Below, piece after piece: positions 25,449 through 33,224 of a DNA stretch of 64,000 nucleotides; position 1 is the first letter of the stretch, and every line of letters starts with the position of its first letter. The stretch spans positions 5,266,001-5,330,000 of the forward strand of contig NZ_CP040272.1 in the NCBI RefSeq assembly GCF_013393905.1, in the 5' to 3' direction. This DNA comes from Nostoc sp. C052. Lineage in GTDB: Bacteria; Cyanobacteriota; Cyanobacteriia; Cyanobacteriales; Nostocaceae. The notes under the pieces were generated by a model. That model saw only the letters and a program-made list of their open reading frames with translations, was not told the DNA's origin and did not search any database. Position numbers and translations under genes: made by a program.

Positions 25449-26615
25449 TTATTGAGACGAGCCTCCAGTGGGCAATTTACCCTTTGGGTTCGCTTTTGGA
25501 GTCTGGGAAAGTTCTGGAGATATTTTGGGCGATGCCTGCGGCGGGCTAGGCCTACGCACTATATTAGGAGATGTAATTGCCTCCAATTTGCCCCGTTTTA
25601 CTAAAGCTTGATGAATCATCGCCGCCACTTCCGCCCGACTAGCTACTTTGTTGGGATCGAGGATTTGGGGATTTGGATAGTTAACTACCAGACCATTGGT
25701 TGTAGCAGTAGCTATTTTAGCTATAGCATAAGGTGGAATATCTTTAGCATCTTTATAGACACTAATAATCTGATTTGGGGAAGTAGGGGCTTTCAAATTT
25801 AACCCACTAACAAGAGCAACTAAAACTTGTACTCGTGAAATATTTTGTTGTGGTTTGAAGGTTTTTTTCGGGTAGCCTTTGAGGAATCCGGCGCTGATGG
25901 CTTGGTCAATTGCTGGAGTTGCCCAGAATTTTGTTGGTACATCTTGAAATGCGATCGCAGTCTTAGACGGTTCTTGGTCAAAGGCTTTTTCTAGTATGGC
26001 AGCAAATTCGGCGCGATTTACAGGCTGATTTGGTCTAAAAGAATAATCAGGAAATCCTTTGAGAATCCCACGGGCAGAAAGAACGTCTATAAAACGCCTA
26101 CTCCAAAAGTCATTGGGCACATCATTAAATGCAATTGGCGGCGGAATGATTGATTTTGGTTTTGCTGGAGTGACTAAAGGCAACGCTGATGATTTAATTG
26201 ATGACTCAATTTCTGTTGAAGAGGGTACAGGTGTCTGTACTTGTGAAGATGGAGTTGGGATTACCAGAACAGATGGTAATGCTGTGCCCCAAGGAGTTGC
26301 GCTGTTCTTTGGAAATGCAGGTGTGGTGGGTTCAACAACAGCCTCAGGTGGAGAATAGGGAATATTGCGGGGGACTACATAAGGTTCTACTTTGGCAGTA
26401 GGAGAGGGCAATACTTGATTTGGTTGAACACTAGAAGATGGTGTGGCAGAAGGTAAGAGCAGCCCGTTTAAGTTCCAGCTAGAATCTCTGCGGGACAATG
26501 ACCAAAAAAGAATCGCTCCAACAGTGCTGAAGGCAATCAGAATGGCTATAAATTCATCAAAGCCAAGGGCAGTTTTTTGAGATGACTCCGGTTCGGAAGG
26601 AGGTCTATTTGTCAT
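25449..26615 (-). CDS. S-layer homology (SLH) domain protein with N-terminal membrane anchor
   Basis: A 388-residue protein. One hydrophobic helix (about residues 20-42, FIAILIAFSTVGAILFWSLS) follows a short polar N-terminus. Then comes a long Pro/Ser/Thr-rich linker (about 50-165) and three SLH repeats (about 170-225 FNDVPNDFWSRRFIDVLSA; 235-290; 300-355), each with the FxDVP..FWA/S and G...GYP/FP pattern. In cyanobacteria SLH domains bind peptidoglycan-linked polymers, so this is probably a cell-wall protein anchored in the plasma membrane. It ends in a Pro/Ser-rich tail. The ATG at 26615 is clear. Confidence 0.88.
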   Translation of the reverse strand: MTNRPPSEPESSQKTALGFDEFIAILIAFSTVGAILFWSLSRRDSSWNLNGLLLPSATPSSSVQPNQVLPSPTAKVEPYVVPRNIPYSPPEAVVEPTTPAFPKNSATPWGTALPSVLVIPTPSSQVQTPVPSSTEIESSIKSSALPLVTPAKPKSIIPPPIAFNDVPNDFWSRRFIDVLSARGILKGFPDYSFRPNQPVNRAEFAAILEKAFDQEPSKTAIAFQDVPTKFWATPAIDQAISAGFLKGYPKKTFKPQQNISRVQVLVALVSGLNLKAPTSPNQIISVYKDAKDIPPYAIAKIATATTNGLVVNYPNPQILDPNKVASRAEVAAMIHQALVKRGKLEAITSPNIVRRPSPPQASPKISPELSQTPKANPKGKLPTGGSSQ

Positions 26616-26732
26616 CGTGATTACCCTGGTAGCAGTAAAATTTGTGTCTAAACAAATTAAGCCACAGATGACTCTTTTACACCAGCCCTTTTTTAATTCG
26701 TAATTCGTAATAATATATAATATATCAATATA

Positions 26733-27128
26733 TCAGGTTTCTGGTTCAATACCGAGCGATCGCAATTGTGCAGCTAGGCGATCGGCTCTTTGGGATTCCT
26801 GTTCTGCTCTTTGGGATTCCTGTTCTGCTCTTTCATCGCCACTCAACAACAAATTACCTTCTAAATCCCACCAACGCAGCCAGGGTAATTCCACATTCTG
26901 ATAAACTCCCTGCCATAAACCTAATTCAACACCCAAAGCAACTATAGGATAATGTCCTCGTTCATTTGCTGGTAAAACTGTTAGTAGAAGGCTTTGGGGA
27001 TGCTCTTGCCAATTTTTGCCTCCGGCACGCTCCGCGAACACGAACGTACCATTGGACTCAGGAAGTTGAGTATGATCCGGGAATGGGAAAGGAGTGAGAG
27101 CGTTGGTTGGATTGGTTACAGAGGTCAT
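26733..27128 (-). pseudogene. Internally deleted Uma2-family (PD-(D/E)XK) gene
   Basis: The N-terminal part (MTSVTNPTNALTPFPFPDHT) and C-terminal part (NERGHYPIVALGVELGLWQG ... RADRLAAQLRSLGIEPE) are those of a standard Uma2 protein of about 230 residues. The middle, with the nuclease-like active site, is gone; the protein has 131 residues. At the upstream joint the peptide FAERAGG is encoded by a typical dispersed repeat (TTCGCGGAGCGTGCC, rc). A 24-bp tandem duplication makes RAEQESQRAEQESQ near the end. The frame is open, but loss of the core makes activity unlikely. Confidence 0.75.
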
Positions 27129-27189
27129 AATGCTACCTTTGCACTCTCTACCTTTGCACTCTTCGTAAAGGTTATTTTTAGTTTAGCTT

Positions 27190-27218
27190 GCGTAGGCGTA
27201 GCCCGTCGTAGACATTGC
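27190..27218 (-). repeat. GATGTCTACGACGGGCTACG dispersed repeat
   Basis: Seen here as GCGTAGGCGTAGCCCGTCGT followed by AGACATTGC. Other copies are at 40497-40526, 53230-53255, 56513-56541 and 57441-57470. Confidence 0.75.
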
Positions 27219-27404
27219 TTTCTAAATATTCTCCACCCAGATTATAAATCTCACGCCAATGACTTCCAGTCGCTTGAGAACGATTTTCAGCTTGATAGAC
27301 AACTGGTATTATTAGATACCTAAATTGAAACCGAATTTTGAGGGTGGCAGAATGTAAAATATTAACTTATTGTTTACCTGTCTTTGAAAAAATTAGGGTG
27401 TCTA

Positions 27405-28763
27405 GTGCCAGAAGAATTCAGTTGCCAAATCTCACCGCCATTTTTGTCTCTGGGTAGCGATCGCGATCTTGATTTAGATTCAAGCCTCCAAGAGTTACCA
27501 ATGTACAACTTCTCGGTGGAAATCAGCCACACTGGTATGGAAGTGGCTAGTTTTTTGGAAAAATATCCCCTGCTACCAGGAGTAATTTTGGTAGAACAGG
27601 GAGAGTTCATTGGGATGATTTCGCGGCGGCGATTGCTCGAATTTTTGATTCGCCCATTCGGACAAGAGTTATTTGTTCAGCAATCATTAGCTGTTCTCTA
27701 CAGCTATGCGCGGACACCGATTTTGCTAGTTGCTGATACAACATCCATTTTAACAACAATGCAACTTAGCCTAAAGCGATCGCCAGAATTATTAGCAGAA
27801 CCAATTGTAGTCCAAACGCAATCTGGTGCTTATAGATTGTTAGATGTCCAAGAATTGAATATTATTTCTTGGCAAATTCGGGGAATTGACAATCTGATTC
27901 GGTATGAACGTAGTCAAGCCCAAATGATTCAAAATGATAAAATGGCCAATTTGGGGCGTTTGGTAGACGGCGTAGCCCACGAAGTTTTAGACCCAGTGGG
28001 TTTTATTTGGGGTAACATAATTTATGTTTCAAACTACAGTCAAGATTTACTCAAACTCATAGCAGCTTACGATCGAGAGTTAACATCAGTTTCTCCGGCA
28101 ATTAATCAAATTAAAGAAGAGATTGAATTTGATTTTTTAGAACAAGATTTATCGCGATCGCTTGCTAGTATTCGCACGGGAGCGGAAAGATTAAAAAAAC
28201 TTGTTACTAGCTTGCAAAACTTCTGTCATATAGATGAACTTTTCCCCAAGCCAGTAGATTTACACGCCTGTATAGATAGCATTATTTTATTAATTAATAG
28301 CCGTCTTCAAGGAGAAATCGAAATCGTCAAATACTACGGTCAATTACCCCCAGTATATTGCTTTATGGGGCAATTAAACCAGGTTTTGATGAATATTTTA
28401 AGCGAAGTTGTCGATACTTTACTCAATGAAGCAGTGAGACAGCAGTTACATTTAGAAGAGACAAAGACTGTTCAAAAACCCCGAATTGAGATTACCACAG
28501 AAGTTGTATCACAAGAAGCAAGCAATCCAGATGCACCAGATTCTCGTTGGGTTTTAATTCGTATTGCTGATAATGGCTCTGGAATGTCTGACGAATTACA
28601 ACAGCAAATTACAGAGTCTTTTTCTCTTGATACAAAGAATGGTAAAAATACTAGTTTAGCAGTAAGTTATCGAATTATAACTGTGAGACATGGGGGTAAA
28701 TTGAGTTTTCATTCACAGATTGATATAGGTACGAAATTTGAAATATTGTTACCTCTGGTATAG
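27405..28763 (+). CDS. Histidine-kinase-like protein, probably a pseudokinase
   Basis: About 452 residues. The N-terminal region (VEISHTGMEVASFLEKYPLL ... GVILVEQGEFIGMISRRRLLEFL) looks like a CBS-pair-like sensor. A HisKA-like region has GRLVDGVAHEVLDPVGFIWGN, keeping the phosphoacceptor His. In the ATP-binding domain G1 is kept (IADNGSGM), but the N-box reads NILSEVVDTL where NLLSNAxDAL is usual, and the G2 box reads NTSLAVSY where GTGLGL-(S/A) is usual. Loss of the second Asn and of the glycine lid argues against normal ATP hydrolysis. The start is uncertain: GTG 27405 (MPEEFS-like), TTG 27384 and ATG 27501 are in frame. No response regulator is adjacent. Confidence 0.8.
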   Translation: MPEEFSCQISPPFLSLGSDRDLDLDSSLQELPMYNFSVEISHTGMEVASFLEKYPLLPGVILVEQGEFIGMISRRRLLEFLIRPFGQELFVQQSLAVLYSYARTPILLVADTTSILTTMQLSLKRSPELLAEPIVVQTQSGAYRLLDVQELNIISWQIRGIDNLIRYERSQAQMIQNDKMANLGRLVDGVAHEVLDPVGFIWGNIIYVSNYSQDLLKLIAAYDRELTSVSPAINQIKEEIEFDFLEQDLSRSLASIRTGAERLKKLVTSLQNFCHIDELFPKPVDLHACIDSIILLINSRLQGEIEIVKYYGQLPPVYCFMGQLNQVLMNILSEVVDTLLNEAVRQQLHLEETKTVQKPRIEITTEVVSQEASNPDAPDSRWVLIRIADNGSGMSDELQQQITESFSLDTKNGKNTSLAVSYRIITVRHGGKLSFHSQIDIGTKFEILLPLV

Positions 28764-28796
28764 CAATATTTTTAAATAAAGCCGCAGCAATTGCAG

Positions 28797-29096
28797 ATGA
28801 AGGCAGATAATCTACTTGCGTGTGCAAATCTGGAGAAGGCTAATCTTAGTGAAACTACAGCACTAGGAACAAATTTCGACGGAGCTTTGTTTACAGGTGC
28901 TTGTTTATAAAACTGGAATATTAATAGCGCCACAAGAGTAGATAATATTGATTGTAAATATGTTTACTTGAAGAGTAACAATCAAAGCAAGGAAATCCTA
29001 GAGCTACAGAAGGATAACAACAGGATTTTATTAGAAGTTTTATCCCGATGGAAAGCAGGGAAAGGCTTAGGAAGATACTATAAACAGGTGGTATAA
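28797..29096 (+). pseudogene. Pentapeptide-repeat protein pseudogene with in-frame stop
   Basis: One frame from ATG 28797 to TAA 29094-29096 reads pentapeptide units (ANLEKANLSETTALGTNFDG, ALFTGACL). It is broken by a TAA at 28908-28910, then continues in the same frame as NWNINSATRVDNIDCKYVYL and KSNNQSKE. The second half is the standard sequence that follows such units in Nostoc pentapeptide proteins. A single nonsense change, not a frameshift, explains it. The true gene would have been longer at its 5' end, as only about five units remain. Confidence 0.75.
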
Positions 29097-29230
29097 AGAG
29101 GATTACACAATTTATAAATAATTCTTTTGTTAGTGTACGAATTAGAATAATTGTGGCTTGGAATAGCCAATAATTCCAACCCAAAATAGTATGCTCTGAT
29201 TGTGGAACTAATCTACAGTAAAGAATTTGT

Positions 29231-30718
29231 TTACAATAAATTTTCGCCCCGTTGGTAAATTTCCCGCGCGTAATCAGTCCAAGCACCTTGTCCCCAATAA
29301 CGAAAACAACTGGTTTGCAGCAAAAGGTTATGTAGAAGAAAGTTACGGTATTGAGATTGTTTCGTGATGGCTTCTGCTGAGTCAGTTTCCAGCAATGGAT
29401 CAAACTTATGATGGAATAAACTACTTAATTGATACATGGGAGATAACACATTTTCATATCCTTTTACCCAACTGATATGATTTGTCCATGAGGCTCCATC
29501 CAGATTAAAATTAGAGTTTGTTTGCTTTAATTCTTGAATAGCATTTTCTACAGCTTCCGGTTGAATATTATCTGGTGAAACTCGCTCCCAAATTTGATGT
29601 TGTCCGACTGGCTGACAAGTTGGATAGTCTTCAGGTTTGCATCCCGCTGCTTCGATTAATTCTAAATATTCTGTACCGCACACGCCAACTACACCTGATT
29701 TTCCTCCGCCATTATTTACCATATCCCACCAAGCTTGTTTAAAAGCGCTAGGAAATTCATTCATCATCACGCCGCCATTTTCACCATCGCCAATTTGGCT
29801 AACTATTGGTGGTACAAATATATCGCTAATTTGCTGTTTGGATAATGTTTTCGCTTCATAATAAGGCTGCATTTGAGCAACTAATTTCGTATCGGAACCT
29901 TGGGTTTTAATTAAAGCTGTGATGCTAATTGTTTCACCTTGAGAATTACGGGCAATTAGACGATGTGGTAAATGTTTATGAGTGAGAGATTGACCCATAA
30001 GAGTTTCTACAGAATGTTCTTGAATAAGTAGCCAGCGATATCCACATTCTTTCAGCGCTTTTACAAATTCAAAGAGAGCATCAGGGTGATTTGGTAGGTG
30101 CATTTCTGGCGGCGAAAATCCTTTGACTCGCGCTAGTGCTTCCCAGCCAAAAATTGCCGCAAAGTGATGTTGCCATGCAACGATATGTAATTTAATATCT
30201 GCTATGGGTGTGGAAGGAATAACTGCATGACCCCACATTGTACCCAACCACTCTACATAAGGTTGGTAGGTGCGATCGCAAGTAATCCGTTTCAGATTAT
30301 CGAGAACATCACCGCGTCCCATTTGCCGCAGTCCCCACAGCAGATTACCAGAGTAATCCAACATCACACGCGGATTGCAACCTTGACTTACAAGTTCGGG
30401 GATCAAATCACCCATACGGCTGTAACAATGGGCAAAGGGATCTGCGTTGTGGTTATCCCCTTCATGAGGATGTTCAAACATATATTGCAGATTGCTGATC
30501 AGTGTACCGCCATTTCCAGCAGGTATAGTTGGCTGGTGCATGTGTAAAGCGATCGCAAATACAGCATTTACGTCTTCTAAGCGGATATTCGTTGTTGGTA
30601 AAAATACTGGTCGATCTTGGTTAACTACAGAGAGAACCTCTGTTTCCCAACCAGAAATATTCGGTAAGCCATCAATGATTTCGGGCAAAGGAGTCAGAGT
30701 TGTGGGGAAGGAAAGCAT
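29231..30718 (-). CDS. Glycoside hydrolase family 57 protein (second paralogue type)
   Basis: Amylase-like GH57 enzyme of 495 residues; its exact activity is unknown. The first conserved region is FAIALHMHQPTIPAGNGG (about residues 52-70). The likely nucleophile region is GFSPPEMHLPNHP (Glu about 202) and the likely acid region is GDGENGGVMMNEFPSAF (Asp about 311). The C-terminal helical region ends SCFRYWGQGAWTDYAREI. It is clearly different from the GH57 at 4323, with a different order and spacing of motifs, and belongs to a family conserved in cyanobacteria. A role in alpha-glucan metabolism is inferred. The ATG at 30718 precedes a non-conserved leader of about 45 residues. Confidence 0.88.
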   Translation of the reverse strand: MLSFPTTLTPLPEIIDGLPNISGWETEVLSVVNQDRPVFLPTTNIRLEDVNAVFAIALHMHQPTIPAGNGGTLISNLQYMFEHPHEGDNHNADPFAHCYSRMGDLIPELVSQGCNPRVMLDYSGNLLWGLRQMGRGDVLDNLKRITCDRTYQPYVEWLGTMWGHAVIPSTPIADIKLHIVAWQHHFAAIFGWEALARVKGFSPPEMHLPNHPDALFEFVKALKECGYRWLLIQEHSVETLMGQSLTHKHLPHRLIARNSQGETISITALIKTQGSDTKLVAQMQPYYEAKTLSKQQISDIFVPPIVSQIGDGENGGVMMNEFPSAFKQAWWDMVNNGGGKSGVVGVCGTEYLELIEAAGCKPEDYPTCQPVGQHQIWERVSPDNIQPEAVENAIQELKQTNSNFNLDGASWTNHISWVKGYENVLSPMYQLSSLFHHKFDPLLETDSAEAITKQSQYRNFLLHNLLLQTSCFRYWGQGAWTDYAREIYQRGENLL

Positions 30719-30932
30719 TTCTGGTTGCTCCGAAACAAGGTATGTCTAATTATGCGATCGCACAGCAATTTATGATCTGCAACTTTATGTATTGATGCAA
30801 ACTGCGATCGCCTTGTAGTCGCCAAGGGACATCCAAAAATTAAATTACTCAATTTTTGCATCCAATAGGAGCGGGGGGACAAGGTAGCAATATCTCTACC
30901 TTGTCTCCCCCCTCTACCTTGTCTCCCCTTCT

Positions 30933-31754
30933 CTACGAGACGCTACGCGAAGGGATCAGTTTTTCAATCAGCCGTTGTCTTCTTGGTGCTGGCGGTGTTG
31001 CTATTCGTAAAATTAGCTCTAACAACCAAGGGGCGAGGCGTTGACACAACACGGCTAAATGACTTTGCCATCCGACTAAAATTTCTGCTGAATCATTCTG
31101 CATTCCGGTGACGAGTGCTTTAGCCACTTGCTGAGGAGTCATGGGGATCACCCAGCGAAATAATTTTAAGTCGCGCACCATATCTGTGTCTGTCAGAGAA
31201 GGCAGTAATGCAATGACGCGAATATTGTGTTCAGCTAGTTCTTGGCGCAAGGCTTGGGTAAATCCTAAGATGGCAAACTTGGTTGCTGAGTATGTCGCCA
31301 TCGTTGGTGCAGCCACTTTCCCCATCAGGCTCGATACATTGACAATTGTCCCTTGTCTTTGGCTAGCCATGCGTCGAGCAATCAAACTAGTGAGGTTGTA
31401 CATTCCTAACAAGTTCACCGAGAGTTCTTCTTGAACTTGGGGCATTTTAGATTGCAAAAATGAGCTTTGGTATGCGACTCCCGCACAATTAACCAGCAGG
31501 TGAATCTGCCCGTAATTGCGCCATAGTTGGGCAACAGCAATATTTACTTCAATTGTTTGAGTCAAATCTAAGGGCACGATCGCAGCTTCCGTACCCATCG
31601 CCTCGATTTCGCTAGCTACCTCCAATAACTTGCGGCGATCGCGTGCTACCAATATCAGTCGCTTGATGCCTTGTTGCGCTAATTCCAGAGCGATCGCTCG
31701 TCCAATTCCACGCGAAGCCCCTGTAATTAGGGCTACTTTACCTTGAATCTCCAT
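30933..31754 (-). CDS. Short-chain dehydrogenase/reductase (SDR)
   Basis: NAD(P)-dependent oxidoreductase of 273 residues. It has the cofactor motif TGASRGIG (11-18), NAG-type motif NCAGVAY (89-95), catalytic Ser about 141 (NVSSLMG), and YxxxK at Tyr 155/Lys 159 (YSATKF). This is the classical SDR set with a C-terminal extension (LAVLCQRLAPWLLELILRIA) that may be membrane-associated. The substrate cannot be read from the sequence. The last residues (EKLIPSRSVS) are encoded by a dispersed repeat (CTCTACGAGACGCTACGCGA), so the natural C-terminus has probably been replaced. Confidence 0.9.
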   Translation of the reverse strand: MEIQGKVALITGASRGIGRAIALELAQQGIKRLILVARDRRKLLEVASEIEAMGTEAAIVPLDLTQTIEVNIAVAQLWRNYGQIHLLVNCAGVAYQSSFLQSKMPQVQEELSVNLLGMYNLTSLIARRMASQRQGTIVNVSSLMGKVAAPTMATYSATKFAILGFTQALRQELAEHNIRVIALLPSLTDTDMVRDLKLFRWVIPMTPQQVAKALVTGMQNDSAEILVGWQSHLAVLCQRLAPWLLELILRIATPPAPRRQRLIEKLIPSRSVS

Positions 31755-32599
31755 TGGTTTTATCCTCTAAAATTTAAGTCTTACCAAACTCTTCGTTATT
31801 ACCGATACACACAAGCAAGAGCTACTTGCTTGTCGGTACAAAGTAAGACAAATAATCAAACTGAAACCAAGCCTTTAGCAACGAGATATTTCTTAGTTAA
31901 TCTGCAATCACTCATAGTTGTCTATATGAGGCAGAAATCTCTCGTTTTGAACCCGTCAAAGCCTAACACAATTGGCTGAATGGGTATAGCTCATAGATTT
32001 TATTTCTCCTAGATCCGAGCGTTCATCAGCATCGTTGTCATACACACGTTAGCAATTAAATCAAGGTGTTGCAATATTTTTTAATAAGAATTTCTTAATA
32101 CTTCTTAACGACAAGTATATATATACAAAAGATTTTATTAAATAAGTTTTTATAAATCACTCAGTATAAATATCTCACTTTCCTGACAAATAGCCTGATT
32201 TTGAGAAAATTCATAGCTTAGAAACAAAAAAGACATATAGAAGATTCCAGGTAAATGAGGTACAAATTTTAATACAAAAGCCATATACTAAGAGACTTTC
32301 AACCCAGTTAAGAGTTCCCTATTCTCTGTTTCCTGCTATATAGTTTTTTGGCTGATGGTTGCAATAGTTAGAAGCTCTAACTAACTCAGATAATTGCAAC
32401 AGTATATTTACTGTTTTCTTGAAAAGTAAGGTTGATGGCTTTTATTGATTGAAAATAATCAAAGAAGGCTAAATCGTTGTCTGAAATTATCTGCCAAAAC
32501 TTGATAACAAATAGTAATGTTTTAGGTTTAGCTTTGAGTTCATCAAAGTAATACTTGAGACTGCCTAGTTTATAGCAAACTTCAATCATTCACGAACAA

Positions 32600-32635
32600 T
32601 AAGATCCCCGATTTATTAGAGAAATCGGGGATCTT
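32600..32635. repeat. GATCCCCGATTT hairpin repeat, copy 3 (variant stem)
   Basis: AAGATCCCCGATTT and AAATCGGGGATCTT form a perfect stem. Its left flank matches that of the 14794 copy in reverse orientation (GAACAATAAG), so the repeat is longer than the stem. Confidence 0.7.
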
Positions 32636-32720
32636 AACGTAAGTCAATATGATTCCTAATTGATGATTCTGCCTAAAGCTATACTCCGTAAATTTACATA
32701 ATCAGTAATTACTACCCCAA

Positions 32721-32820
32721 TACTTCTCGGTTAAGGGGAAAGGGAAAAGGGAAAGAAAAAATTTTTAACCCTTACCCTTTACCCTTTACCCCAAACCCAA
32801 TTCCGAGTTAAAAATGCTTA
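32721..32820. repeat. Purine-tract dispersed element, second copy
   Basis: AATACTTCTCGGTTAAGGGG starts the copy, with AAAGGGAAAAGGGAAAG, CCCTTTACCCCAAACCC and ATTCCGAGTTAAAAATGC following in the same order as at 3666-3776. The CCGAGAAGT end is missing. Confidence 0.7.
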
Positions 32821-32886
32821 ACTTGCTTCCAGCAAAGATAGATAAGCTAAAAACATCTAATTTGCAAATCGAACTAAGCATAACTC

Positions 32887-33196
32887 TTGTGGGGTGGGCG
32901 TCTCGCCATAGGTGTCAAGTTAAGCTGGAAATAGCTTATCTGTTGGCTTCCATGCCCGCCCGGAAATAAATGAGTAATGAGTAATAAGTGATACCCATTA
33001 CTCATTACTTAGTACTTGTTACTTCAAAAATAAATTTCTTTGGCTTTTAGCTTAAGTCTATTGAAGTAGACTGGAGATTTTTGGCGATATTTAGTCATCT
33101 TTAGATGACTTTAGCTATGAGACGGGAATTTCAATTCCCGGCGGACAAGCGGTTTCGCGTTAACTTGACACCAATGGCATCTTGCCCACTCCACAA
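32887..33196. repeat. 310-bp element with 39-bp inverted ends and three internal palindromes
   Basis: TTGTGGGGTGGGC ... GGTGTCAAGTTAA on the left (32887-32925) pairs imperfectly with TTAACTTGACACC ... GCCCACTCCACAA on the right (33158-33196). Inside are three near-perfect palindromes: AGTCTA/TAGACT (33055-33072), AGTCATCT/AGATGACT (33093-33110) and CGGGAATT/AATTCCCG (33123-33140). The right end continues into the GAATAATTTATTTCTTGGAG end of the MITE-like family and reaches the hydrolase stop codon. Confidence 0.6.
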
Positions 33197-33224
33197 TATT
33201 GAATAATTTATTTCTTGGAGTTCC

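Larger units (their letters stand above)
31755..32886. other. Long AT-rich spacer with repeats, no clear gene
   Basis: The SDR promoter should be at the left end. A 67-codon minus-strand frame (32386-32589) has no recognisable family and is not called. The GATCCCCGATTT hairpin (32600-32635) and a copy of the purine-tract element (32721-32820) are in the right half. Confidence 0.45.

Noticed and set aside
28921..29403. 160-codon minus-strand frame over the pentapeptide pseudogene and GH57 3' end
   Set aside because: It lies antisense to two better-supported features and has no recognisable domain.
32386..32589. 67-codon minus-strand frame in the spacer after the SDR gene
   Set aside because: AT-rich, no family and no ribosome site; probably chance.
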